Of a DNA stretch of 64,000 nucleotides, positions 55,857 to 64,000 are shown piece after piece. Each line of letters begins with the position of its first letter. The first letter of the stretch is position 1. Location: the NCBI RefSeq assembly GCF_024138395.1, contig NZ_JAMYDU010000008.1, forward strand, positions 163,642-227,641, in the 5' to 3' direction. This DNA comes from Pseudomonas mandelii. Its GTDB lineage: Bacteria; Pseudomonadota; Gammaproteobacteria; Pseudomonadales; Pseudomonadaceae. Below the pieces are notes generated by a model, which did no database searches, was not told the origin of the DNA, and saw nothing but the letters and a program-made list of their open reading frames with translations. The translations under genes were made by a program, and so were the position numbers.

Positions 55857-57415
55857 TGCCGGCTTTTTATCTGCCCCATGATTCGCTGGCCCGTGCCGTG
55901 GGTGCCGAAGAGGTTGCGGTGGCCCTGATCACCCATGCCCGGGGACGTTTTGTGCCTCTGGAGTTGCAACGCACCAGTTCTCGCGGCCTGTACTGGCTGG
56001 AACCGCTGCTGGAAGTGGACAGCCCACAAGGCCGTATCGGCTTCGGCCCGCTGACGGCTGCCGATGTGCCGTCCGTGCTCGATGCGCTGCAAGGCGAGTC
56101 GTCCGACCATCCCTTGGCCTTGGGCCTGGTGGAAGAGTTGCCTTATCTGAAGACTCAACAACGCCTGCTGTTCGCCCGCGCCGGTATTACCCGGCCGCTG
56201 TCTCTGGAGGATTACCGGGCTCACGGCGGCTTCGAGGGCTTGGCCCAGGCCATCGCCTTGGGCGGTGAGCAGACAGCGACTGCTGTGTTCGATTCAGGGT
56301 TGCGTGGCCGCGGCGGCGCGGCCTTTCCGGCCGGGATCAAATGGCGCACGGTGCGCGCCACCCAGGCTGCGCAGAAGTACATTGTGTGCAACGCCGACGA
56401 AGGCGACTCCGGCACCTTTGCTGACCGCATGCTGATGGAAGGCGACCCGTTCCTGTTGATCGAAGGCATGGCCATTGCCGGTATCACCGTCGGGGCCAGT
56501 TATGGCTACATCTACGTGCGCTCGGAATACCCACAAGCAGTGGCCACCCTGCGCGCGGCGCTGGACATCGCCCGGACCGCCGGTTACCTCGGCGCCAATG
56601 TCGGCGGCAGTGGCCTGGCCTTCGATATGGAAGTGCGAGTCGGTGCCGGCGCTTACATCTGCGGTGAGGAAACCGCGCTGCTGGACTCGCTCGAAGGCAA
56701 GCGCGGGATCGTCCGCGCCAAGCCGCCGATCCCCGCTTTACAGGGGCTGTTCGGGCTGCCGACGCTGGTGCACAACGTGCTGACCCTGGCCTCGGTGCCG
56801 CTGATTCTGGCCAAGGGCGCGCAGTTCTATCGCGATTACGGCATGGGCCGCTCCCTGGGCACTATGCCCTTCCAGCTGGCGGGCAATATTCGTCGCGGCG
56901 GTCTGGTGGAACGGGCCTTTGGCCTGACCCTGCGGGAACTGGTGGAAGACTATGGCGGTGGCACCGCGAGTGGCCGACCGCTGAAAGCTGCGCAAGTCGG
57001 CGGCCCCCTCGGCGCTTGGGTTCCGCCGTCGCAATTCGACACGCCGCTGGATTACGAAGCCTTCGCCGCCATCGGCGCCATGCTCGGTCACGGCGGTGTG
57101 GTGGTGGCTGACGACACCCTGGACATGGCCCATATGGCGCGCTTCGCAATGCAGTTCTGCGCCGAGGAATCCTGTGGCAAATGCACCCCATGCCGCATCG
57201 GCTCGACCCGGGGCATGGAGGTGATCGACCGCCTGCTGGCCGCGCCTGACCAGAGCAGTCGTGATGAGCAGGTGATCATCCTCAAGGATCTGTGCGACAC
57301 CCTGCAATACGGTTCGCTGTGCGCGTTGGGCGGCATGACCTCCTATCCGGTGGTCAGCGCCCTCAAGTACTTCCCCGCCGACTTCGGTCTGCAGTCCTCG
57401 GAGGCCGACCAATGA
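55853..57415 (+). CDS. fdsB: formate dehydrogenase beta subunit (NuoF-like, FMN and NAD binding)
   Basis: Passes electrons to NAD. About 520 residues; either of two adjacent ATGs can start. FMN and NADH sites are GLRGRGGAAFPAGIKW and CNADEGDSGTFADRML. The [4Fe-4S] ligands are EESCGKCTPCRIGSTRG plus a downstream Cys (SLCALGGM). GGGAGG in the end of fdsG is the ribosome binding site. It overlaps fdsA by four bases (AATGA). Confidence 0.95.
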   Translation: MMPAFYLPHDSLARAVGAEEVAVALITHARGRFVPLELQRTSSRGLYWLEPLLEVDSPQGRIGFGPLTAADVPSVLDALQGESSDHPLALGLVEELPYLKTQQRLLFARAGITRPLSLEDYRAHGGFEGLAQAIALGGEQTATAVFDSGLRGRGGAAFPAGIKWRTVRATQAAQKYIVCNADEGDSGTFADRMLMEGDPFLLIEGMAIAGITVGASYGYIYVRSEYPQAVATLRAALDIARTAGYLGANVGGSGLAFDMEVRVGAGAYICGEETALLDSLEGKRGIVRAKPPIPALQGLFGLPTLVHNVLTLASVPLILAKGAQFYRDYGMGRSLGTMPFQLAGNIRRGGLVERAFGLTLRELVEDYGGGTASGRPLKAAQVGGPLGAWVPPSQFDTPLDYEAFAAIGAMLGHGGVVVADDTLDMAHMARFAMQFCAEESCGKCTPCRIGSTRGMEVIDRLLAAPDQSSRDEQVIILKDLCDTLQYGSLCALGGMTSYPVVSALKYFPADFGLQSSEADQ

Positions 57416-60300
57416 TTACTCTCTTCGACCCGAATACAGATATCGATTTGGGAACCCCGGCCCGCGAAAGTCAGGTGCAGGTCACCGTGAACATCGACGG
57501 TCGCAGCATCAGCGTGCCCGAAGGCACCTCGGTGATGCGCGCCGCCGCGCTGTTGGGCACCACCATTCCGAAACTGTGCGCCACCGACAGCCTGGAAGCC
57601 TTCGGCTCCTGCCGCATGTGCCTGGTGGAGATCGATGGCATGCGCGGCTACCCCGCGTCCTGCACCACGCCGGTCAGCGAAGGCATGAGCGTGCACACCC
57701 AGACGCCGAAGCTCGCCACCCTGCGCCGCAACGTCATGGAGCTGTACATCTCCGATCACCCGCTGGACTGCCTGACCTGCTCGGCCAACGGCAACTGCGA
57801 GCTGCAAACCGTCGCCGGCCAGGTTGGCCTGCGGGAAGTGCGTTACGGCTATGAAGGTGAAAATCATCTGGCGGACCAGAAGGACACCTCCAACCCCTAC
57901 TTCGATTACGACCCGAGCAAGTGCATCGTCTGCAACCGCTGCGTGCGCGCCTGCGAAGAAACCCAAGGCACCTTTGCCCTGACCATTACCGGGCGCGGTT
58001 TCGAATCCCGGGTCGCTGCCGCCGGTGGCGATAACTTCCTAGACTCGGAATGCGTGTCCTGCGGCGCCTGTGTGCAAGCCTGCCCCACCGCGACCCTGAT
58101 GGAAAAAAGCGTGGTCGAACTGGGTCAGCCCGAACGCAGTGTGATTACGACGTGTGCCTATTGCGGCGTGGGTTGCTCGTTCCGCGCCGAGATGAAAGGC
58201 GACCAACTGGTGCGAATGGTTCCAGACAAAAATGGCCAGGCCAACCACGGCCACTCCTGCGTCAAAGGACGCTTTGCCTGGGGCTACGCCACCCACCCGG
58301 ATCGCATCACCAAGCCGATGATCCGCAAGCACATCAATGACCCTTGGCAGGAAGTCAGCTGGGATGAAGCGGTGACCTACGCCGCCAGCGAATTCCGCCG
58401 GCTGCAGCAAAAATACGGCCGCGACTCCATTGGTGGCATCACCTCCAGCCGCTGCACCAACGAAGAAACCTACCTGGTGCAAAAACTGGTGCGCGCCGCC
58501 TTCGGCAACAACAACGTCGACACCTGTGCGCGGGTCTGCCACTCGCCGACCGGCTATGGCCTGAAACAAACCCTGGGCGAGTCCGCCGGCACTCAGAGTT
58601 TCGACTCGGTGATGCAGGCTGACGTGATTCTGGTGATGGGCGCCAACCCCAGCGACGCCCACCCGGTGTTCGCCTCCCAGCTCAAACGCCGCTTGCGTGA
58701 AGGCGCACGGCTGATCGTCATCGATCCACGACGCATTGATCTGGTGGACTCGGTGCATGCCCGCGCCGAACTGCACCTGGCCCTGCGCCCGGGCACTAAC
58801 GTCGCCATGCTCAACGCCCTGGCCCACGTCATCGTCACCGAAGTCTTGCTCGACCAGGCCTTTGTCGACGCCCGTTGCGAGGGCAGTGATTTCGCCCGCT
58901 GGAGCGAGTTTGTCAGCCGCGCGGAAAACTCGCCGGAGATCCTTGGCCCCATCTGCGGCGTCGCCGCTGCCGACATCCGTGCCGCCGCCCGTCTGTATGC
59001 CACCGGCGGCAATGCGGCGATTTACTATGGACTGGGTGTCACCGAGCACAGCCAAGGCAGCACCGCGGTCATGGGCATCGCCAACCTGGCCATGGCCACC
59101 GGCAACATCGGCCGCGAAGGCGTGGGCGTGAACCCGCTGCGTGGGCAGAACAATGTTCAGGGTTCCTGCGACATGGGCTCCTTCCCCCATGAACTGCCCG
59201 GCTACCGGCACATCTCCAACGAGGTGGTACGGACGCAGTTCGAACAGGCGTGGAACGTCACCCTGCAACCCGACCCGGGCCTGCGCATTCCCAACATGTT
59301 CGAGTCTGCGTTGGCCGGTAGCTTCAAGGGCCTGTATTGCCAGGGCGAGGACATCGCTCAGAGTGACCCCAATACCCAACACGTCACCGCGGCGCTGTCG
59401 GCGATGGAATGCGTGGTGGTGCAGGACATTTTCCTCAACGAAACCGCGAAGTTCGCCCACGTGTTCCTACCGGGCGCCTCGTTCCTGGAAAAGGACGGCA
59501 CCTTCACCAACGCCGAACGGCGCATCTCCCGGGTGCGCAAGGTCATGGAACCGCTGGGTGGCAAGGCCGACTGGGAAGGCACAGTGGCCCTGGCCAATGC
59601 GCTGGGTTACCCGATGAGTTACCAGCACCCATCAGAAATCATGGATGAAATCGCCAGCCTGACGCCGACCTTCACCAACGTCAGCTACACCGAGCTGGAT
59701 CGCCACGGCAGCCTGCAATGGCCGTGCAACGCCGCGGCACCGGACGGCACGCCGACCATGCACATCGAGGAGTTCGTGCGCGGCAAGGGCCGCTTCATGC
59801 TCACCGGTTATGTGCCCACCGAGGAAAAGGTCAACAGTCGTTATCCGCTGCTGCTAACCACCGGACGCATCCTCAGCCAGTACAACGTCGGCGCCCAGAC
59901 CCGACGTACCGACAACGTCGCCTGGCACCAAGAAGACCGCCTGGAAATCCACCCGACCGACGCCGAGAGCCGTGGCATCAACGAAGATGATTGGGTCGGC
60001 ATCGGCAGCCGCGCCGGACAAACCGTACTGCGTGCGCGGATCACCGAACGGGTTGCACCGGGCGTGGTGTACACCACCTTCCACTTCCCAGAATCGGGGG
60101 CGAACGTCATCACCACCGACAACTCCGACTGGGCCACCAACTGTCCGGAGTACAAGGTCACCGCCGTGGAAGTCAGCCGCGTCTATCACCCTTCCGAGTG
60201 GCAAAAACGCTATCAGGCATTCAGCGACGAGCAACAACGTCTGCTCGACGAACGCCGCCAAGCGCGCACCACCGGAACAAAAGCCGAGGTGCGCCGATGA
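57412..60300 (+). CDS. fdsA: formate dehydrogenase alpha subunit (molybdenum catalytic subunit)
   Basis: Oxidises formate to CO2 at a Mo-bis-MGD centre. The 962 residues start MITLFDPNTDIDLGTPARES. Fe-S sites in order are a [2Fe-2S] set at Cys56, 67, 70 and 84, a His/Cys [4Fe-4S] site (DHPLDCLTCSANGNC), and two ferredoxin clusters (CIVCNRCVRAC; CVSCGACVQACP). A further [4Fe-4S] site lies before the Mo domain (CAYCGVGCSFR). The Mo ligand is Cys in ARVCHSPTGYGL, so no selenocysteine is needed. The C-terminal molybdopterin-dinucleotide domain includes LLLTTGRILSQYNVG. The upstream open frame belongs to fdsB overlap. Confidence 0.96.
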   Translation: MITLFDPNTDIDLGTPARESQVQVTVNIDGRSISVPEGTSVMRAAALLGTTIPKLCATDSLEAFGSCRMCLVEIDGMRGYPASCTTPVSEGMSVHTQTPKLATLRRNVMELYISDHPLDCLTCSANGNCELQTVAGQVGLREVRYGYEGENHLADQKDTSNPYFDYDPSKCIVCNRCVRACEETQGTFALTITGRGFESRVAAAGGDNFLDSECVSCGACVQACPTATLMEKSVVELGQPERSVITTCAYCGVGCSFRAEMKGDQLVRMVPDKNGQANHGHSCVKGRFAWGYATHPDRITKPMIRKHINDPWQEVSWDEAVTYAASEFRRLQQKYGRDSIGGITSSRCTNEETYLVQKLVRAAFGNNNVDTCARVCHSPTGYGLKQTLGESAGTQSFDSVMQADVILVMGANPSDAHPVFASQLKRRLREGARLIVIDPRRIDLVDSVHARAELHLALRPGTNVAMLNALAHVIVTEVLLDQAFVDARCEGSDFARWSEFVSRAENSPEILGPICGVAAADIRAAARLYATGGNAAIYYGLGVTEHSQGSTAVMGIANLAMATGNIGREGVGVNPLRGQNNVQGSCDMGSFPHELPGYRHISNEVVRTQFEQAWNVTLQPDPGLRIPNMFESALAGSFKGLYCQGEDIAQSDPNTQHVTAALSAMECVVVQDIFLNETAKFAHVFLPGASFLEKDGTFTNAERRISRVRKVMEPLGGKADWEGTVALANALGYPMSYQHPSEIMDEIASLTPTFTNVSYTELDRHGSLQWPCNAAAPDGTPTMHIEEFVRGKGRFMLTGYVPTEEKVNSRYPLLLTTGRILSQYNVGAQTRRTDNVAWHQEDRLEIHPTDAESRGINEDDWVGIGSRAGQTVLRARITERVAPGVVYTTFHFPESGANVITTDNSDWATNCPEYKVTAVEVSRVYHPSEWQKRYQAFSDEQQRLLDERRQARTTGTKAEVRR

Positions 60301-60518
60301 GCACTGACAACCTGATCAAAATGGCCAACCAGATCGCCCAGTACTTCGCCAGCGAACCGGACCAGCAACAGGCTGTGCTCGGCGTGCGTAATCATCTGCA
60401 GATGTACTGGACGCCCGGCATGCGCAAAGAGTTGCTGGCCTGGCAGACAGCGCATCAGGGGGCAGACTTGCACCCACTGGCGCAGGCTGCGGTCAGTGGG
60501 GCGGGCTGGGAGGCTTAG
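60297..60518 (+). CDS. fdsD: formate dehydrogenase delta subunit
   Basis: The 73 residues start MSTDNLIKMANQIAQYFAS, overlapping the fdsA stop by four bases. The motif HLQMYWTPGMRKELLAW is typical of FdsD. It is needed for assembly or stability of the enzyme. Its presence as the last gene confirms the soluble Fds type. The sulfurtransferase gene fdsC/fdhD, often part of such operons, is not in this window. Confidence 0.93.
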   Translation: MSTDNLIKMANQIAQYFASEPDQQQAVLGVRNHLQMYWTPGMRKELLAWQTAHQGADLHPLAQAAVSGAGWEA

Positions 60519-60540
60519 GTTTACGCGATTCCCTGGGAGT

Positions 60541-60571
60541 GCCCTTGGTCTGTGAAGACAGGCCAAGGGGC
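60541..60571. terminator. hairpin between fdsD and the sensor kinase (convergent)
   Basis: GCCCTTGG and CCAAGGGGC arms with a loop of about 14 bases. There is no long T-run, so termination may be partial. Confidence 0.6.
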
Positions 60572-60582
60572 GTTCCACTACT

Positions 60583-61944
60583 TCACGCTGCTGGATGCAC
60601 TGGCAACACCACCAACGCCTCCAACCCGCCGATCGACCGATTACGCAGTGTCAGCTCGCCTCCGTGCTCCAGCACAATCGCCCGCGCCGCCGATAATCCC
60701 AAACCAACACCCCCAGTGCTTTTGTTCCGCGAGCCTTCCATCCGGAAGAACGGCACAAACACTTGCTCAAGGCAGGCATCTGGAATGCCCGGCCCACGAT
60801 CCAGTACTTTAATCCGCACCTGGCCAGGGCTCGGGATCAGCTCAATCCCCGGCTCACTACCGTACTTGATAGCGTTGTCGAGCAAGTTAGTCATCACCCG
60901 TTTGAGTCCCAACGGACGCCCGAAATACACCCACCGCAGCGGACCGCTGAACGTAATGTCGATTCCCTGATCTCGATAATCATCAAGCAACGTGTGTAGC
61001 AGTTCCGCCAGATCAAACTGGGTCGCCGGTTCAAGCCGCGCATCATCACGAAAGAACTCCAGCGCCGAGTTAATCATCGCCTGCATTTCATCCACGTCAC
61101 GAAACAGCCGTTGCTGTTGCTCGGCGTCTTCGATGAATTCGCCACGCAAGCGCATCCGCGTCAGGGGAGCGCGCAGGTCGTGGGAGATGGCGGCGAGCAT
61201 TTGCGTGCGATCGCGGATGAAGTGTTGCAACTGCGCCTGCATGGCATTGAACGCAAGAATGGCCTGGCGGATTTCGTGGGGGCCAAGCGGTTCGATCGGC
61301 GGTGCGCGGAAGTCCACGCCGAAGCGGCGGGCGCCTTCGACGAAGCGCTGCAAAGGTGTGGCGAGGCGCCGGGTGGCGATCAGCGCGACCAGTGCGGTGG
61401 AGATCAGCACCAGCAGGATCACGATCAGGTAGCGTGGCGCTTCGTCGAGCCCCCAACTGCGCGAGGGCGCGGAGAACATCAGCCATGATGAATCCGATAG
61501 CTCGATCAGCAGCGCGTAATGCGCGTCTTCCGTGTGCTCCGTCCAGTCGGCCGGTTCATAGGCTTCGATGCGCCGGTCAGGGGCTCTGAGCATCGGCTGC
61601 AGGATGGTCGAGCCGATGTCAGACTTCGGATCGTCCACTGTCGGCAGGTTGAGATCGTGCCGGTCAGGGTGCCAAGTGACAGTGAAGCCGTTCTCGTTGG
61701 CTGCTTGGGCCAATGGGTTGCGCAATGGCGCCGGGGCGGCCTCGATGATGCGGGCGATGGCTGCGGCTTTTTCCAGCAGGCCGATTTCAGTCAACGGCGG
61801 GCGCGCCCACACGCCGGCCAGTTGGATAAACAATCCGTTGAGCGCCAGTGAAATGAGCATGGCCAGGATGATCGTCAACGCGATCCAGCGCGCCACCGTA
61901 TCTTGCGGCCAGTCTCGGACGCGAGCCCGCTTCAGCCAACTCAT
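60583..61944 (-). CDS. membrane sensor histidine kinase (EnvZ-like layout)
   Basis: The 453 residues comprise TM1 at about 22-42, a periplasmic domain of about 130 residues, TM2 (YLIVILLVLISTALVALIA), and a HAMP domain. The H-box is AAISHDLRAPLTRMRLRGE. The ATPase domain has the N-box (TNLLDNAIKYG), G1 (DRGPGIPD) and G2 (GGVGLGLSAA). The gene starts in the last four bases of the response regulator gene, so the pair is translationally coupled. The signal is not known. It is convergent with the fds operon and is not obviously its regulator. Confidence 0.9.
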   Translation of the reverse strand: MSWLKRARVRDWPQDTVARWIALTIILAMLISLALNGLFIQLAGVWARPPLTEIGLLEKAAAIARIIEAAPAPLRNPLAQAANENGFTVTWHPDRHDLNLPTVDDPKSDIGSTILQPMLRAPDRRIEAYEPADWTEHTEDAHYALLIELSDSSWLMFSAPSRSWGLDEAPRYLIVILLVLISTALVALIATRRLATPLQRFVEGARRFGVDFRAPPIEPLGPHEIRQAILAFNAMQAQLQHFIRDRTQMLAAISHDLRAPLTRMRLRGEFIEDAEQQQRLFRDVDEMQAMINSALEFFRDDARLEPATQFDLAELLHTLLDDYRDQGIDITFSGPLRWVYFGRPLGLKRVMTNLLDNAIKYGSEPGIELIPSPGQVRIKVLDRGPGIPDACLEQVFVPFFRMEGSRNKSTGGVGLGLSAARAIVLEHGGELTLRNRSIGGLEALVVLPVHPAA

Positions 61945-62651
61945 CGCCGCGTCACGCTGGGGGTAAACAGGTAACCACCGTTGCGCACGGTGCGAATCAT
62001 CGCCGGCCGCTTGGTGTCGGACTCGAGTTTGCGTCGCAGGCGACTGACCTGAACGTCGATGCTGCGATCGAACGCCTCATGGCATTGCCCGCGTGCCAGA
62101 TCCAGCAACTGCTCGCGGGTTAGAATGCGCTGCGGGTGTTCGACGAAGACCAGCAGCAAGTCGAACTCACCGGCCGACAGCGGGATCATCACGTTGTCTG
62201 GCGAGCGCAACTCACGGCGGGTGACGTCCAGGTGCCAGCCGGCGAAGTCGATCAGCGGACGAGGCCGTTCCTGCAACACCGGACGGCGCTCGGCCACGCG
62301 ACGCAGCACAGCGCGCACCCGGGCCAGCAGTTCACGGGCGTCGAAGGGTTTGGTCAGATAATCATCGGCGCCCAGTTCCAGGCCGACCACCCGATCACTG
62401 AGTTCGCCCATGGCGGTCAACATGATTACTGGAATTGCGTGTCGAATCCGCAGTTGCTGACACAGGATCAGGCCGTTGTCTCCCGGCAACATCACGTCAA
62501 GAATGATCAGGTCTGGCGCCTGTCGCTCGATGGCTGTCCACAGCGACACGCCGTCAGTCGCGACCTCGACGCTGTAGCCATGCTGCATGAAGAATTTTTT
62601 CAGGAGATCGAGGACTTCAAGGTCATCGTCCACAATTAAAAGGCTGTTCAC
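61941..62651 (-). CDS. OmpR/PhoB-family response regulator
   Basis: The 236 residues carry an N-terminal receiver with acidic pocket LIVDDDLE and phospho-acceptor Asp52 (LIILDVMLPGDNG). A C-terminal winged helix (LSAGEFDLLLVFVEHPQRIL, SIDVQVSRLRRKLE, RTVRNGGYLF) follows. It is cognate to the kinase just downstream. It is divergent from mlaA across a 166-base gap, so control of mlaA or of itself from this gap is possible but not shown. Confidence 0.93.
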   Translation of the reverse strand: MNSLLIVDDDLEVLDLLKKFFMQHGYSVEVATDGVSLWTAIERQAPDLIILDVMLPGDNGLILCQQLRIRHAIPVIMLTAMGELSDRVVGLELGADDYLTKPFDARELLARVRAVLRRVAERRPVLQERPRPLIDFAGWHLDVTRRELRSPDNVMIPLSAGEFDLLLVFVEHPQRILTREQLLDLARGQCHEAFDRSIDVQVSRLRRKLESDTKRPAMIRTVRNGGYLFTPSVTRR

Positions 62652-62817
62652 CGAAGGTCACTTAAGGGCCGAATGGGACCGCCATCTAAAACCATTCACG
62701 GCCACGCGTCATATATTTCAACACTGCAATAAACCGTCATCGCCGCAATAAACCAGACATCTTTGCGCAAGGCTAGGAGTTCAGCATCACGGCGAATTCC
62801 TCTTGAGACTTGTGTCC

Positions 62818-63612
62818 ATGTTGCCTTACAAATGTGCTCCCTGGCTGGCCCGTAACACCTCAATTGCCGTGTTGGCTGTAGGGCTGACGGGGTGCAGTAG
62901 CCAGCCGCCGTCCACCACCACCAACGTGGCCTGCGCCGACATCACCTATTCGGTGTATGACCCGGTGGAGCCGCTCAATCGCGGGGTCTTCGCGTTCAAC
63001 CGGGTGGTCGATGATTATGCCCTGGCGCCGGTCGCTCGCGGCTATCGCTATATGCCGGACTTCTTCCAGATCGGTGTGCATAACTTTGTGGCGAACTTTG
63101 GCGAGCCCAAGGTCTTTATCAATGACCTGCTGCAAGGCAACCCGATGCGCTCGGTCAATACCCTGGGGCGTTTCGTGCTCAACACAACGGTTGGGGTGGT
63201 GGGCTTGATCGACGTCTCCGGCATGGCCGGTATCCCGCGCCACGACGCGGACTTCGGCCAGACCTTCGGCGTGTGGGGCATCGGCAACGGTCCGATCGTC
63301 GAGCTGCCATTGCTCGGCACCTCCAACAGCCGCGACGCCGCCGGGCGCGTGCTCGGTTTTGTGATCGATCCGTTCGGCAGCAATAGCGATACCGTAGACA
63401 TGCTGTCCACCATCAACACTGTCGGTGGCATTGTCGATGGTCGGGCAGAAGCCTTACCGCTGACCGACAGCCTGCAAAAACTGCCGGACTATTACAGCGC
63501 ACTGCGCAATGTGGTCGCCGAGCATCGTGCTGCTTATGTGGCCGATGGCAAACAAGGTTCGCCTGAGAACACCACCTCTCAATGCACAGGAGCACCGGTT
63601 GATGGTTTCTGA
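62818..63612 (+). CDS. mlaA: MlaA/VacJ-family outer-membrane lipoprotein
   Basis: Part of the pathway that removes misplaced phospholipids from the outer leaflet of the outer membrane. The 264 residues start MLPYKCAPWLARN. The signal ends with lipobox GLTGCSS. Family motifs are YDPVEPLNRGVFAFNRVVDD, VGLIDVSGMAGIPRHDADFGQTFG, and YVELP-like PIVELPLLGTSNSRDA. The C-terminal tail after YYSALRN is variable. It is separate from any mlaFEDCB genes, as usual in Pseudomonas. Confidence 0.93.
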   Translation: MLPYKCAPWLARNTSIAVLAVGLTGCSSQPPSTTTNVACADITYSVYDPVEPLNRGVFAFNRVVDDYALAPVARGYRYMPDFFQIGVHNFVANFGEPKVFINDLLQGNPMRSVNTLGRFVLNTTVGVVGLIDVSGMAGIPRHDADFGQTFGVWGIGNGPIVELPLLGTSNSRDAAGRVLGFVIDPFGSNSDTVDMLSTINTVGGIVDGRAEALPLTDSLQKLPDYYSALRNVVAEHRAAYVADGKQGSPENTTSQCTGAPVDGF

Positions 63613-63877
63613 AAGCAACAGCCTGGTTCTGCAGCAACGGGTGACCCGGGACGACCCGGTCAATCTGCACTGTCGGGAAATTACCCTGCGTCTGTCAGCG
63701 GACTGTCGCCAACTGGTACTCAGCCGATACACCGAACACTATGGCCCGGCGCTGGTGCGCTGGATAGAGCGCAGCCATACGGTCTCGGTGGCCGAAATGA
63801 TTCGCTGGCTCGTGGCCAATGGTGAGGCGGGAGTTCTTGAGCGCGGACAGCCAGGCGCTGCCTTGATTTCAGGGTGA
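63602..63877 (+). CDS. hypothetical 91-aa protein overlapping mlaA
   Basis: It starts MVSESNSLVLQQRVTRDDPV inside the last 11 bases of mlaA, in another frame, with CAGGAG upstream. The protein is small and soluble with a helical C-terminal half (GPALVRWIERSHTVSVAEMI). I do not recognise a family. In P. aeruginosa a small unknown gene also lies beside the mlaA homologue, so a functional link is possible. Confidence 0.6.
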   Translation: MVSESNSLVLQQRVTRDDPVNLHCREITLRLSADCRQLVLSRYTEHYGPALVRWIERSHTVSVAEMIRWLVANGEAGVLERGQPGAALISG

Positions 63878-63945
63878 TGATTCGGAGGATGGAAATCTTC
63901 CGGTCATTCGCTGTCACCGGAGAGTACTTTCCTGCGGACAAAACA

Positions 63946-63977
63946 AAACCCCTACCTGCAGATGCAGATAGGGGTTT
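63946..63977. terminator. terminator after the mlaA unit
   Basis: AAACCCCTA / TAGGGGTTT with CTGCA/TGCAG inner pairing. It is AT-flanked and sits 68 bases past the last stop codon. Confidence 0.8.
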
Positions 63978-64000
63978 CGGAATTTGATCTTGACGATGAC

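Noticed and set aside
58039..59460. 473-codon minus-strand open frame opposite fdsA
   Set aside because: Shadow of the molybdenum-domain coding sequence, which has unmistakable motifs on the plus strand.

Overview
This window is a chromosomal segment of a Pseudomonas, most likely of the P. fluorescens group. Evidence for this is the complete wsp chemosensory operon between prfB and the intergenic repeats, the conserved blocks xerD-dsbC-hom-thrC, yajC-secD-secF with tgt-queA, and lysS-prfB, several small families typical of the genus (DUF3509, DUF3077, DUF6124), and many copies of GC-rich inverted repeats of the Pseudomonas REP/BIME type. Most genes between 1 and 50 kb lie on the minus strand.

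Layout. 1-4.8 kb: a partial QEGLA-motif protein, a lipoprotein, a TetR regulator, lysS and prfB (with its programmed frameshift). 5.1-13.6 kb: wspABCDEFR, a surface-sensing chemosensory pathway that ends in a diguanylate cyclase. 13.7-16.1 kb: a 2023-bp IS66-family element with a damaged transposase, inserted with an 8-bp target duplication into a DUF6124 gene. 16.3-22.1 kb: two large, paralogous, unrecognised beta-rich proteins on either side of a TerB-like (DUF533) gene. The two share an identical 20-bp upstream block at the same distance from their start codons. 22.5-28.2 kb: a polyamine-type ABC importer (ydcSTUV) followed by a gamma-aminobutyraldehyde dehydrogenase. 28.3-31 kb: a RloA/RloB pair resembling AbiL-type phage defence, with a structured leader-like stretch upstream. 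31.4-38.7 kb: opgD, an old-yellow-enzyme gene, recJ, yaeQ, a CoA-transferase and a DUF3509 gene. 39-51.6 kb: a PAS sensor without an output domain, thrC, hom, dsbC, xerD, a glycine-zipper protein, secF, secD, yajC, tgt and queA.

After tRNA-Leu(CAA) at 51.7 kb comes a small accessory stretch. It holds an unknown 109-aa protein, a dual-OB-like protein that converges on and overlaps a DUF488 gene, and a C4-antisense-RNA-like structured element before a two-gene unit (a 38-aa ORF and a DUF3077 gene). From 55.4 kb there is a soluble NAD-dependent molybdenum formate dehydrogenase (fdsGBAD), then an OmpR-type two-component system, an MlaA-family lipoprotein and a small overlapping gene.

The strongest leads for new biology are the paralogous pair at 16-22 kb with its conserved promoter block, the DUF488/dual-OB pair, and the structured leaders at 30.5 and 54.2 kb. 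All identifications come from reading the sequence and from knowledge of the families. No database search was run.
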